Shown here: in pieces, positions 17,255 to 25,242 of the stretch
Layout of the letters: the number at the start of each line of letters is the position of its first letter
Position numbering within the stretch: the stretch's first letter is position 1
Source of the DNA: Patescibacterium sp964487795
Lineage (GTDB): Bacteria; Patescibacteriota; Patescibacteriia; Patescibacteriales; Patescibacteriaceae
Assembly (NCBI GenBank): GCA_964487795.1
Contig: CAZASI010000001.1
Coordinates: 248,001 to 312,000, forward strand
Reading direction: 5' to 3'
DNA length: 64,000 bases
Program-made: the position numbers and the translations under genes
The notes under the pieces: generated by a model
Told to the model about the DNA's origin: nothing
The model's database searches: none
Seen by the model: only the letters and a program-made list of their open reading frames with translations

Positions 17255-17617
17255 TTATAATTTTAATGGTTTTGGAAAGAACAGAGTGTCCCGGTACAGT
17301 GCGCATACTTTCGGGTCTAGTTTAGATAGAGGATCAGAAGCTTTTATTGTTACGAAGTGTCTTACATTATTAAGTCTGTTCGCAATATGTATTGCTGCTA
17401 CCATTGATGGAGCGGGACCTGCGCCAATGATTGCAAATCGTATTTTCTCTTTTTTCCCGTTGTCGCTTTTTGTTAAACCACTGAAAACATTAATCGCGCT
17501 TTCGACGGCTTCAGTTTGATGAATGCGTATATCATTAAACGTTTGTTTTCCAATAGCTTCAGAAACACCGTTTAAATCATTGCTATACACAATTTCTTCC
17601 TCATTGATGTTGCTCAT
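17255..17617 (-). CDS. Unknown protein with a GAGPAPS turn
   Basis: 120 residues. The C-terminal half reads RFAIIGAGPAPSMVAAIHIANRL, a beta strand, glycine/proline turn and helix as in a Rossmann-like or SAVED/CARF-type ligand pocket, then YRDTLFFPKP. I do not recognise a family; nucleotide or ligand binding is a guess from that turn. It has its own Shine-Dalgarno (AAAGG, 8 bases before ATG), lies alone on minus between two plus genes, and faces clpP divergently. Confidence 0.55.
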   Translation of the reverse strand: MSNINEEEIVYSNDLNGVSEAIGKQTFNDIRIHQTEAVESAINVFSGLTKSDNGKKEKIRFAIIGAGPAPSMVAAIHIANRLNNVRHFVTIKASDPLSKLDPKVCALYRDTLFFPKPLKL

Positions 17618-17735
17618 TACTTTGAACCTTTCTTTTTGGGAGTTTTTTGGGGAAATTATTTAAATGAACGTTTTTGTACTATAGGCTTAAAATCGCGTCT
17701 TGTCAAGGTAATACCTTGAAATATTAGGCAATAAT

Positions 17736-17744
17736 TGCTACACT
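17736..17744 (+). promoter_or_regulatory. Extended -10 promoter of clpP
   Basis: TGC then TACACT (17739-17744) followed by GTGATAAC, 25 bases before the clpP ATG; nearly identical to the bactofilin promoter. Confidence 0.6.
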
Positions 17745-17768
17745 GTGATAACAATTAATTAAAATACT

Positions 17769-18347
17769 ATGCCATTAATTCCAACAGTTATAGAGAAAAC
17801 GGGTCAATACGAGCGAGCGTATGATATTTATTCACGCCTTCTAAAAGATAGAATAATCTTTTTAGGTGAGCCAATAACCGATCACGTCGCCAATATCATT
17901 ATTGCTCAGTTTCTATTTCTTGATGCTGAAAGCAAAGACAAGGATATTAAGTTCTATATAAATACTCCGGGCGGATCCGTTACTGCTGGTCTGGCAATTT
18001 ACGACACAATGCAATATGTACGCGCTGATGTTTCTACAATTTGTGTTGGATTGGCTGCGTCCATGGGTGCAACGCTATTAGCAGCTGGCGCTCCGGGAAA
18101 ACGCTTTGCCTTGCCTAATTCAGAAATCATGATTCACCAAGTGATGGGTGGCTTTGAAGGACAGGCGTCAGATATTAAAATTCGCAGTGAGCATATTCTT
18201 CGTATTAAAGATAAATTAAATAAAATTTTATCTAAGCACACGGGACAATCAGTTGCTATTATTGAAAAAGACACAGACCGCGATAGATTTATGACAACAG
18301 AAGACGCAAGAAAGTACGGTATCATTGATAAGGTTATTGCTCGATAG
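17769..18347 (+). CDS. clpP: ATP-dependent Clp protease proteolytic subunit
   Basis: 192 residues, normal length. Catalytic triad visible as Ser98 (GLAASMGA), His123 (MIHQ) and Asp172 (TDRDRF). N-terminal axial-loop region VIEKTGQYERAYDIYSRLL. Forms the degradation barrel with a ClpX/ClpC-type ATPase, not seen in this window. Single-gene transcript with its own extended -10 promoter and a strong terminator. Confidence 0.97.
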   Translation: MPLIPTVIEKTGQYERAYDIYSRLLKDRIIFLGEPITDHVANIIIAQFLFLDAESKDKDIKFYINTPGGSVTAGLAIYDTMQYVRADVSTICVGLAASMGATLLAAGAPGKRFALPNSEIMIHQVMGGFEGQASDIKIRSEHILRIKDKLNKILSKHTGQSVAIIEKDTDRDRFMTTEDARKYGIIDKVIAR

Positions 18348-18360
18348 TTTTAGATTTTGA

Positions 18361-18399
18361 AAAACCCGCCGCGTGAGCTTTGCTCGCGGGCGGGTTTTT
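18361..18399. terminator. clpP terminator
   Basis: Long GC-rich hairpin: AAAACCCGCC/GGCGGGTTTT with an inner GAGC/GCTC stem, followed by five T. Also ends the minus gene at 18401. Confidence 0.85.
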
Positions 18400-18400
18400 G

Positions 18401-19156
18401 TTATAAGATTTTGTATCTTTGCAAGGCTTTATTTACACCGATTTCAATATCGGTTTCTGTGTACAAATTGTCGTTTTTGAATTTGCGTCTTAAGAAACTG
18501 ATCATAAAGAGCAAGGCATTTTCTTTACCAATTTTTTCTTTTAGCGCGTCATACATATCTTTTGGATAATCCGTATCGTCGCTTTCATAGGTTTCCATAA
18601 TACGAGCCGCTTCGTGCATCGCATGTATGTCTGTGTTATGTTTTTCACGAATTTGTTTTTCAAGAAGTATGCCCTTCTCGTTAACTATTTCCTGAATGTC
18701 AACATCAGCACCAAGTTCTACCAGTGTGTTCATTGCGTTACGAAGTTCTGTTTCATCGGGGTACAGCGTTAAAACAAATTTTCTTATTGATCTGAACTCA
18801 TCATAATTATGGCAAGCTGCTGCAACAACATCATCAGATAAGTGATTTGAATCCCGACCCATGCTGTTCCATATATCAAACAACAGAGAGTCGGTGACAA
18901 AAGAAAGTTTGGTCAAGATTGTTGCGCATCTCCATGCCTGGACGATCCTAGTTAACGGCAAAGCACTCCCGGCATACACAATTAATTCACCGCCTTCTAC
19001 TTCAAAGCCGAAGCACAGGGTTTCTTTACTGTCTTTAACACAATATCCCAAGAACGGAATAATGATTGTTTCCTTTGACTCATGCGACTTTGTGTTAATT
19101 ATTTTTTGCAGGAGAGGATTGATTTTTATTAGTTTCGTTACTTCTAAATTATTCAT
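18401..19156 (-). CDS. Unknown protein, mostly helical
   Basis: 251 residues. N-terminal third beta-rich (IIIPFLGYCVKD, LCFGFEVEGGELIVYAG), the rest helical with many charged residues (EKQIREKHNTDIHAMHEAARIME). No membrane segment or signal peptide, and no known domain recognised. AAGGA Shine-Dalgarno before ATG. It has a good promoter divergent from rplS and a terminator, so it is a single-gene unit. Confidence 0.6.
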   Translation of the reverse strand: MNNLEVTKLIKINPLLQKIINTKSHESKETIIIPFLGYCVKDSKETLCFGFEVEGGELIVYAGSALPLTRIVQAWRCATILTKLSFVTDSLLFDIWNSMGRDSNHLSDDVVAAACHNYDEFRSIRKFVLTLYPDETELRNAMNTLVELGADVDIQEIVNEKGILLEKQIREKHNTDIHAMHEAARIMETYESDDTDYPKDMYDALKEKIGKENALLFMISFLRRKFKNDNLYTETDIEIGVNKALQRYKIL

Positions 19157-19214
19157 TAGTTTTTTCCTTGTTATGATTCCATATTTAATTGTTATATGTG
19201 CGATTTAATATAGG

Positions 19215-19288
19215 ATAATACCAATTTATATTGACTTTGTCAATATGTCCTGGCTTTAATTGACAAAATCCCCATATTGGGATAGAAT
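19215..19288. promoter_or_regulatory. Divergent promoters of the 18401 gene and rplS
   Basis: Minus: TTGACA (19238-19243) and TATTAT (19215-19220), 17 apart. Plus: TTGACA (19260-19265) and TAGAAT (19283-19288), 17 apart. A palindrome ATATTGAC-TTT-GTCAATAT (19229-19247) covers the minus -35 and could be an operator. Confidence 0.75.
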
Positions 19289-19321
19289 TCTGTCATTGTC
19301 TATTTATTTCCAAATATCAGT

Positions 19322-19708
19322 ATGGCCAAAATTATTAAAAAGAAGAAGCTCGGTACTCCGAAAGCGGCTTCAATCAAAACGCTGGATGAAATCAAGAACG
19401 AGCTTAAGCCCGGTATGAGCATCCGTATTTACCAAAAGATTAAAGAACTTAATCCTAAGGGTGAAGAAAAGGAACGTTTGCAGTATTTTGACGGTTTAGT
19501 TATTGCCCGAAAGCATGGTAAAGAAAAGGGCGCGACTATTACGGTCCGCAAAGTTTCTGACGGAGTCGGAGTTGAAAAGATTTATCCTTTGAATCTACCA
19601 ACCATCGCCAAGATTGAAATCATGAAACAAGCTGAAGTGCGCCGTGCCAAGTTGTATTACTTGAGACGGGGTTACAATAAGCGTCTCAAGGAAACAAAAT
19701 TAGCTTAG
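19322..19708 (+). CDS. rplS: 50S ribosomal protein L19
   Basis: 128 residues. Matches L19: IKNELKPGMSIRIYQKIKE, then RLQYFDGLVIARK, ITVRKVSDGVGVEKIYPLN and RRAKLYYLRR. It has an N-terminal lysine-rich extension compared with the usual 115 residues. Located at the 30S-50S interface. Own promoter, followed closely by tRNA-Leu. Confidence 0.96.
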   Translation: MAKIIKKKKLGTPKAASIKTLDEIKNELKPGMSIRIYQKIKELNPKGEEKERLQYFDGLVIARKHGKEKGATITVRKVSDGVGVEKIYPLNLPTIAKIEIMKQAEVRRAKLYYLRRGYNKRLKETKLA

Positions 19709-19759
19709 TACCAACTAAGCTGGTTTTTTGTTCAAGAACTTTTAAGATATAATGAAACG

Positions 19760-19795
19760 GGCGGACCTGTCCGCCGAAGCGAAGCGTAGGCGGAT
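19760..19795. repeat. GGCGGAC palindromic repeat abutting tRNA-Leu
   Basis: GGCGGAC (19760-19766), CT, GTCCGCC (19769-19775), then GAAGCGAAGCG and TAGGCGGA, which can also pair with TCCGCC. The last copy runs into the first tRNA bases (19790). Looks like a dispersed palindromic repeat that has settled at a tRNA 5' end. Confidence 0.5.
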
Positions 19796-19873
19796 ATGGT
19801 GAAATTGGTAGACACGCAAGCTTGAGGGGCTTGTGGGGGCAACCCTGTGGGAGTTCAAGTCTCCCTATCCGCA
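19790..19873 (+). tRNA. tRNA-Leu (GAG)
   Basis: 84 bases with the long variable arm of class II tRNAs. Acceptor GCGGATA / TATCCGC, anticodon loop CTTGAGG giving GAG, T-loop AGTTCAAGTCT, discriminator A. CCA not encoded. Confidence 0.95.
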
Positions 19874-19881
19874 CAAAGAAT

Positions 19882-20535
19882 ATGAATCAAAAAGAAATCA
19901 TTTTAGATATTGCAGAAGTTTTAAAGGCTGAGTTTGCCTTCGAGGCTTCAGGACATGATTGGTGGCATATTCTTCGTGTTTGGAACAATGCAAAACATAT
20001 TGCTGAGGAAGAAAAAGCTGATATGTTTGTGGTGGAACTCGCTGCCTTACTTCATGACATTGCCGATTGGAAATTTCATGATGGTGATGAAAGTGTTGGA
20101 CCGGCAAAAGCAAAAGCATTATTAGAAAAATATAATGTTTCTTCTGATGTTATTTCCCATGTTCAAGATATTATCAAAACAATTTCTTTTAAAGGAGCGG
20201 ATGTAGCCAATGAAATAAAAACGTTAGAAGGTAAAATTGTGCAAGATGCTGATCGTCTTGATGCGATTGGAGCGATTGGAGTTGCTCGAGCATTTGCTTA
20301 CGGAGGATTTATGAAACGGGCAATGCATAATCCCGATGTAGCTGCAGTTGCGCATCAAGACAAAGCAAGTTATTATAAGAATCAATCAACGACCATTAAT
20401 CATTTCTACGAAAAGCTGTTATTGCTTAAAGATAGAATGAATACCAAGACCGGAAAAATAATGGCCGAAGAACGACACAAGTTTTTAGAAGAATATTTAG
20501 AGCGTTTCTTAGAAGAGTGGGAAGGAAAGAAGTAA
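19882..20535 (+). CDS. HD-domain phosphohydrolase
   Basis: 217 residues from the ATG at 19882, 9 bases after the tRNA; the in-frame start at 19822 lies inside the tRNA and is rejected. Metal-binding HD pattern: HDWWHILRVWNNA (early His), LAALLHDIADWKFHD (the H-D pair) and VQDADRLDAIGAIGVARAF. Resembles YedJ/YpgQ-type nucleotide phosphohydrolases; substrate not predictable. Between two tRNAs, possibly on the same transcript. Confidence 0.88.
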   Translation: MNQKEIILDIAEVLKAEFAFEASGHDWWHILRVWNNAKHIAEEEKADMFVVELAALLHDIADWKFHDGDESVGPAKAKALLEKYNVSSDVISHVQDIIKTISFKGADVANEIKTLEGKIVQDADRLDAIGAIGVARAFAYGGFMKRAMHNPDVAAVAHQDKASYYKNQSTTINHFYEKLLLLKDRMNTKTGKIMAEERHKFLEEYLERFLEEWEGKK

Positions 20536-20556
20536 GAAAAAGTTTACAATTTATTT

Positions 20557-20630
20557 GGGCGCATGGCTCAGTTGGTTAGAGCGTCTCGTTTACACCGAGA
20601 AGGTCCAAGGTTCGAATCCTTGTGCGCCCA
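20557..20630 (+). tRNA. tRNA-Val (TAC)
   Basis: Acceptor GGGCGCA / TGCGCCC, anticodon stem TCTCG/CGAGA with loop TTTACAC giving TAC, T-loop GGTTCGAATCC, discriminator A. CCA not encoded. Followed directly by a terminator. Confidence 0.96.
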
Positions 20631-20635
20631 CAGAA

Positions 20636-20667
20636 AAAGAGCACTTAAAAATATTTAAGTGCTCTTT
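20636..20667. terminator. tRNA-Val terminator
   Basis: AAAGAGCACTTAAA (20636-20649) and TTTAAGTGCTCTTT (20654-20667), a perfect 14-bp stem with a 4-base loop; works on both strands and may also end the minus gene at 20683. Confidence 0.85.
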
Positions 20668-20682
20668 AGGTACAAAGAAAGA

Positions 20683-20979
20683 TTATTGAATATCTCTCAA
20701 CTCACAGGCTTTTAAATCCATTTCAGAAATCCATATTTCAGCACCGCTTGAAAGACTTTTGGAAAAGCCTTTAATATGAAAAATGAAATCGTCAGACACT
20801 GTAGGGTCATTTCTTTTTATAAAAACTAGAGATGCGCCTGGATATACTTCGATTAAATCCTCATTCTTAATCCGAGCGTGGTGACGAAAACGCATCATCG
20901 CAAGAAAAAATCCTTTTCCGTTTGAGATTGAATCAATTTCTACAGTGTTACCAGATTCTAAATCCTCTACTTTTTTCAT
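20683..20979 (-). CDS. Small unknown protein under a palindromic operator
   Basis: 98 residues, no membrane segment. Beta-rich, with MKKVEDLESGNTVEIDSI, then MMRFRHHARIKNEDLIEVYPGASLVFIKR. I do not recognise a family. The gene stands alone with a TTGACA promoter about 95 bases upstream overlapped by a perfect 19-bp palindrome, so it is probably repressed by a dimeric regulator. Ends at the tRNA-Val terminator. Confidence 0.55.
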   Translation of the reverse strand: MKKVEDLESGNTVEIDSISNGKGFFLAMMRFRHHARIKNEDLIEVYPGASLVFIKRNDPTVSDDFIFHIKGFSKSLSSGAEIWISEMDLKACELRDIQ

Positions 20980-21067
20980 TTTTTGAATTTTGATTGTTAT
21001 TATAAATGACAGAAGAATTTATGATAACTCTATAAAGAACATTTTATATTGTCATTCTGTCTCGATT

Positions 21068-21103
21068 TTGTGATAATTTATCACAATAATAAAGAAATGT
21101 CAA
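21068..21103 (-). promoter_or_regulatory. Promoter with perfect palindromic operator
   Basis: Minus -35 TTGACA (21098-21103), 17 bases, then TAAATT within TTGTGATAA-T-TTATCACAA (21068-21086), a perfect 9-1-9 palindrome. The operator covers the -10 of the 20979 gene. Confidence 0.65.
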
Positions 21104-21193
21104 GAGCTAGTCGCTGGTCATGGTGGTAGCATAGCCTTGTTAATAAGTTTTTTCAGAGTGATCCGTCTAATACTTTGTAGGTTCACAAATTTC

Positions 21194-21222
21194 AAAACCC
21201 CGTAACGATGTTACGGGGTTTT
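21194..21222. terminator. Bidirectional terminator
   Basis: AAAACCCCGTAAC (21194-21206), GAT, GTTACGGGGTTTT (21210-21222). Ends the DHH-like gene on minus. The 90 bases between it and the promoter at 21103 hold nothing I can name. Confidence 0.88.
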
Positions 21223-21239
21223 GTTATGTATAGAACATT

Positions 21240-22163
21240 TTATAATGAACCAAGATAGGTTTCTAAAACTGTGACGATTTGTTGCCATGTTAACTTACTG
21301 CCAATATTGCGACAACCGCCAACAATGTCAGATCCGTTCCAAGCTTCGCGGCCTTCTGTTTTATTCAGTTCGCCGTATAGTTCAGTGACTGGGAAGGCGC
21401 TGAAACGGGAATTTGTGCCGATGGTGTAATTGAAACTGCCATCGGCTTTTTCAGCAAGCAAGGCGACGTATCCCTGCATGCCTTCCGAAAAAAGTTTAGA
21501 ACGTGCATCGCTGCCTATTTCTTTATAGATGATAAAGCCGTAACTTGATTTATGCAGAATCTCGTGTCTTGTATCAAGCGGAGCTTCTTCTGCATTGCCC
21601 ATACTAAAAGCATCAAGGCGGGACAGGGTTGCTTCTAAATTTTGTCGAAGCATGACTTCGTCCGCATCTGCTAATTTGCCGGACTCCCTGAGATCCGTGT
21701 AAGCACCGAAAACCCATTTATGATTTTGTATCAGATTTTCATTGACGTGCATTGGAAATGCTCCGGCTGTTATATCCATACGATCAACTAACTCAAGTAA
21801 GCGATTGACATGCGCGAGACTTGAATAGCCTTCGAAACGGATATAGTTTTTCAAAAGCCACAGAGCTAAAGCAGTATCTTGATCAGTGTCATTGATGAAT
21901 ATATTGATTTCATCTCCGTGGAGTTTTAAGCGTTCAGGCAAGCCGCCTTTGATTGCATAATAGACTTGCTTTGAAGTGCTCATAGTTGCTTCACGAACAA
22001 CATTGTCATGGTGATCAAAATTAATGTGATTTGTTTTTGAATCCATGCGCGGTCCGCCGCTTACAACTCCATCTAAAGCAATTGAATTGTTCGGTGTATT
22101 ATTAAGAAATTCTTCCCATGACATTGTTTGCCTGGGAAGAATATGTATTGTTAAAGTGCTCAT
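21240..22163 (-). CDS. Divergent DHH-family phosphoesterase-like protein
   Basis: 307 residues from the ATG at 22163, 4 bases after AAGGAGA; a GTG three bases earlier is too close to that site. An early LDGVVSGGPRMDS and INFDHHDNVVREA give the D-H-H triad region, NDTDQDTALALWLLKN supplies the next acidic motif, and SDIVGGCRNIGSKLTW near the C-terminus looks like the glycine-rich DHHA1 motif. RecJ/NrnA-type enzymes cleave nucleic acid or dinucleotides with Mn2+; here the substrate is unknown and the match is divergent. Confidence 0.55.
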   Translation of the reverse strand: MSTLTIHILPRQTMSWEEFLNNTPNNSIALDGVVSGGPRMDSKTNHINFDHHDNVVREATMSTSKQVYYAIKGGLPERLKLHGDEINIFINDTDQDTALALWLLKNYIRFEGYSSLAHVNRLLELVDRMDITAGAFPMHVNENLIQNHKWVFGAYTDLRESGKLADADEVMLRQNLEATLSRLDAFSMGNAEEAPLDTRHEILHKSSYGFIIYKEIGSDARSKLFSEGMQGYVALLAEKADGSFNYTIGTNSRFSAFPVTELYGELNKTEGREAWNGSDIVGGCRNIGSKLTWQQIVTVLETYLGSL

Positions 22164-22229
22164 CACTCTCCTTTTGTTTTTATTTAATAGGGAACTATAA
22201 CCCGAGCTTGTTTAGAAGTCAATTGAGCC

Positions 22230-22258
22230 TTGACAAAGTATATTATTTATGTTAAATT
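22230..22258 (+). promoter_or_regulatory. Promoter of the 22300 gene
   Basis: TTGACA (22230-22235), 17 bases, TAAATT (22253-22258). Confidence 0.6.
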
Positions 22259-22299
22259 CTAAAATTAATATTTCGTACATTTTTCAATCAAATAAAATA

Positions 22300-22731
22300 A
22301 TGGAAAAAAAGCAAGGAAAATTACCAGTCACCGAGTTTATAGAGCTTGAATCAAATTCGGATCAGTGGACATTATTGGCCAGCAATCTTATTACTGAGAT
22401 AGACACTGTAGGATTCATCAGATTCGATGGGAAGAAAGTGAAGGTGGAGATAAAATTGCAAAAAGCCTTCATTCCAGACCCTGATTCTTGGCTCGGGATA
22501 ACCAACATGGAAACAGGTTTGTCTAAGTCGACCGCCCTGGGGTACAAAAGAATTTTTGAGTTTATTCATCACAAAATAGAGATAACGGCCTGGGTTCTTA
22601 TTGGGTATATCAAGGGCGAAAAGAATATCCCGATAACAATCGCACATTACACATATGTGAATCAAAGCATTTATTCTCAAAAGCTTAACGGTGAAGACGA
22701 CACATCTTTCGCCGGATTTTCATTAAATTAA
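22300..22731 (+). CDS. Unknown small protein
   Basis: 143 residues from the ATG at 22300 (MEKKQGKLPVTEFIELE); the in-frame ATG at 22249 lies upstream of the -10 and cannot be transcribed from the promoter seen. Mixed alpha/beta, no membrane segment; KIEITAWVLIGYIKGEKNIPITIAHYTY is a beta-rich core. No family recognised. Single-gene unit with its own promoter and terminator. Confidence 0.55.
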   Translation: MEKKQGKLPVTEFIELESNSDQWTLLASNLITEIDTVGFIRFDGKKVKVEIKLQKAFIPDPDSWLGITNMETGLSKSTALGYKRIFEFIHHKIEITAWVLIGYIKGEKNIPITIAHYTYVNQSIYSQKLNGEDDTSFAGFSLN

Positions 22732-22754
22732 GTAAGCCGCACTATGCAGCTTGG

Positions 22755-22779
22755 CCCGTTCACATGAACGGGTTTTTTT
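22755..22779 (+). terminator. Terminator of the 22300 gene
   Basis: CCCGTTCA (22755-22762), CA, TGAACGGG (22765-22772) and seven T. Confidence 0.88.
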
Positions 22780-22850
22780 ATTGACAAAATGTAGGGCCTG
22801 GCTTAGGGTGAGAATAATAAATAGTTCATTACAAATTAAATAAGAAAGCC

Positions 22851-23717
22851 ATGTATTTAAAAGAAAAAACGCCGTTTGTTTTTAGTTTAGTATTTCAACC
22901 AAGACCAATGGCGCTTGTATTTAAAATACATAAAGCCATTATTCCGATATTTAAAAAAATTGATGTAAAAAATTATTTCCTCACTTCAGTTGTTGAGAAA
23001 TATTCTTATTTATCTTTTGAGCCTGATATTACAAAAGACTTTGGCTTCGCTCATAGTTTTGTTAATAAAGGCATTAAAGATAATATCATGACCTTAGAAT
23101 GCTGTATCCCAAAAGTAGTTAGTTTTCTTGAAGAGACATGTGAAACTTGCAAAGGAGATGGAAAATCAGATTTTGGTATCGGTGTTTGTCATTCGTGTCG
23201 AGGGACCGGCAGAAAACAAATTGTTGATTCTAGTAAAATTATGGGCATTGCCGCAACTGTACATGTACTCTTAAGATATTTCGATTATATTGTGGCTGAT
23301 CTTGGAAAAAGAAAAAAGTTCAAAACCCAAGGTTTTCAGCAGGCGGTTCTGATAACTTCTATTAGACATGATATGAATGGTTTTGGTATTGGTGGAAAAT
23401 CTGACCAAGCCTTTATTGATATTTGTAAACGATATCCGAAACTGGTTAACAGAAGAGTTGAATCTGCAATGTATCGTGTTTGGTGTCAGCTTAAAAATTA
23501 CCAAGCGACACCTAATTATCAGTTGCTTGAAAAGAAATATAGTTTTAACTCTTCAATTGGTAATGAGGGAACTTGGCATTTTAATGTCCCGGGGGTAAAT
23601 GACTGTTGTATATACTCAAATAAAGATGGCGATATCTCTGAACACAATATTGATAATTACTGGCAGCAAATCCCGTTGTTGGCCGGCTTAGCGGCTTTGT
23701 GGAATATGGTTACATAA
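22851..23717 (+). CDS. Unknown protein with a DnaJ-type CxxCxGxG zinc motif
   Basis: 288 residues. Two CxxCxGxG motifs at 97-104 (CETCKGDG) and 113-120 (CHSCRGTG) form one zinc centre like half of the DnaJ cysteine-rich domain. No J domain or DnaJ C-terminal domain. The flanks are helical, with AFIDICKRYPKLVNRRVE after the motif. Similar isolated motifs occur in RNA- or thiol-linked proteins; role unknown. Single-gene unit, TTGACA about 65 bases upstream (22782-22787). Confidence 0.6.
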   Translation: MYLKEKTPFVFSLVFQPRPMALVFKIHKAIIPIFKKIDVKNYFLTSVVEKYSYLSFEPDITKDFGFAHSFVNKGIKDNIMTLECCIPKVVSFLEETCETCKGDGKSDFGIGVCHSCRGTGRKQIVDSSKIMGIAATVHVLLRYFDYIVADLGKRKKFKTQGFQQAVLITSIRHDMNGFGIGGKSDQAFIDICKRYPKLVNRRVESAMYRVWCQLKNYQATPNYQLLEKKYSFNSSIGNEGTWHFNVPGVNDCCIYSNKDGDISEHNIDNYWQQIPLLAGLAALWNMVT

Positions 23718-23732
23718 TGTTTTCTCGAAAAG

Positions 23733-23760
23733 AAGCCCGTGAAATAATTCACGGGCTTTT
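23733..23760. terminator. Bidirectional terminator
   Basis: AAGCCCGTGAA (23733-23743), ATAA, TTCACGGGCTTTT (23748-23760). Shared by the zinc-motif gene and dinB; it overlaps the dinB stop. Confidence 0.88.
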
Positions 23761-24976
23761 ATGTTTCCTCAAAACTCACCGTCTTTCTAAAGCCAACTCG
23801 ATCACGCGCAATTTTCTCCGTATTAAATAATAATCCGCTGGTTACCGTATACTCACCGTAACGATTATTAACCAAGTCCATCGCGCGACTGAGGTTTTTT
23901 ATTTTGACACGATTTGAAAAAAGTCCGAGCTGATCCGAGACTGGATTTAATTTTGTTAAAGTGATAGCCATCATCCTGACTGGACCGGCAAGCTCTGCTT
24001 CTGTCATAAAATCATACAAAGGCGCTAAAAATTCATGCGTGGTAAAAAAGTTATCTTCGGCGTGAATGGTTTTCGTTAAATGCCCGCCATTCATATATTG
24101 TAGATAGAGCGTCGCATTCTTTGCTTCAAGCTCAAGATTACGCAAACGTCGCCCAGACTTTTCGCAGAGTTTAGCAAGCACTGTTCGCAAATAATTTTTT
24201 TCTGTTGTTCGTTTAGCCAAGCAATACGAATGCCCGATTGATTTAGGAATTTTAATGCCATTTTCTATCTTTGTTATTTCTTTGCCATTAACATTGCACC
24301 ACAAATAATATCCGTACGAACCGAGCTGACGTTTGATAAAGATTGGATCAACTTGCTTTAGCTCAAGTAGAGTTTGAATACCAAGAAGCCGCAGGCGCAA
24401 GGACATAGCGCGGCCAATGCCCCAGGCGTCAGTTAGCTCTCTATCTAAGTAAGTTTCAAGATTATCTTTGTTTATAATGATAAGACCATTTTTCGGCGCA
24501 ATATCTCCGGCAAACTTAGCGAGGAACTTTGTATAAGAGATCCCTATAGAACATTTTAACCATTCGCCCACTTCATTTTTTATTCTTTCTTTCAGTTCAA
24601 GGGCAATAAGCTCAGCTTCTTTTAAGTTTTTAACCCAACCCGTCAGGTCTAGAAACGCTTCATCAATCGAATACGGCTCTAAACAATCTGAATACTCAGA
24701 CATAATTTTAAAAATGCGCTTAGTAACACAGCGATACTTAGCCGGTTCGTTTTCAACAAAAACGACGTCGGGGCAAAGCTCTCGTGCAAGCTTTACTCCG
24801 ACGCCGACTTTGATACCTTTGGCCTTAGCCTCGGTTGAGGAAGCAATAATTGCTCCATTAGGAGAAAGATAGGCACAGATTGCCACCGGCTTACCACGCA
24901 AAAAAGGATTGGCTTGTTGTTCGACCGAGGCAAAGTATGAATTCATGTCCAAATGAAGGACAATCTTATCCTTCAT
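23759..24976 (-). CDS. dinB: DNA polymerase IV (Y-family translesion polymerase)
   Basis: 405 residues. Opens with IVLHLDMNSYFASVEQQ (first catalytic Asp), then SIDEAFLDLTG (the acidic pair of the palm), YTKFLAKFAGDIAPKNG, and the little-finger domain with LSRAMDLVNNRYG at the C-terminus. Copies past lesions with low fidelity. It overlaps the upstream DUF6504 gene by 11 bases, and the pair faces a lexA-type gene across a shared promoter, so SOS control is likely. An UmuC-type name is also possible. Confidence 0.92.
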   Translation of the reverse strand: MKDKIVLHLDMNSYFASVEQQANPFLRGKPVAICAYLSPNGAIIASSTEAKAKGIKVGVGVKLARELCPDVVFVENEPAKYRCVTKRIFKIMSEYSDCLEPYSIDEAFLDLTGWVKNLKEAELIALELKERIKNEVGEWLKCSIGISYTKFLAKFAGDIAPKNGLIIINKDNLETYLDRELTDAWGIGRAMSLRLRLLGIQTLLELKQVDPIFIKRQLGSYGYYLWCNVNGKEITKIENGIKIPKSIGHSYCLAKRTTEKNYLRTVLAKLCEKSGRRLRNLELEAKNATLYLQYMNGGHLTKTIHAEDNFFTTHEFLAPLYDFMTEAELAGPVRMMAITLTKLNPVSDQLGLFSNRVKIKNLSRAMDLVNNRYGEYTVTSGLLFNTEKIARDRVGFRKTVSFEET

Positions 24977-25214
24977 TGTAGAGCTCTTTCATTCTCCAAG
25001 AAAGATCCCGGGTAGAAAACGCCAAACGGAAGAAGTTAGCATTATCCGATACACTAAAATAGTAGATTTGACCTTCGCCTTGCTTTTCATGATGTACAAG
25101 ATTGACCTTTTCTACACGATAGGTCTTTTTACGCCATTTAAAGAAAGAGGGAACTACCTGTGACTTATAAAATTTAACCAATACTTCGATTGGTTCGTTT
25201 ACTTGTGCGTGCAT
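24966..25214 (-). CDS. DUF6504-like small protein coupled to dinB
   Basis: 82 residues. NEPIEVLVKFYKSQVVPSFFKWRKKTYRVEKVN matches the shape of DUF6504 proteins (E-P-V-E-V, then F-x-W-R-x-R-x-Y-x-V), small proteins often encoded next to Y-family polymerase genes. Function unknown; a polymerase accessory role is inference from gene order. First gene of the dinB transcript; overlaps dinB by 11 bases. Confidence 0.7.
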   Translation of the reverse strand: MHAQVNEPIEVLVKFYKSQVVPSFFKWRKKTYRVEKVNLVHHEKQGEGQIYYFSVSDNANFFRLAFSTRDLSWRMKELYNEG

Positions 25215-25242
25215 ATGAGTCGCGTTAATTAATTACCTCTTC

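Noticed and set aside
17255..17617. SAVED/CBASS effector identity for the GAGPAPS protein
   Set aside because: Similarity rests on one short turn; no cyclase or other CBASS gene is adjacent. Kept as unknown.
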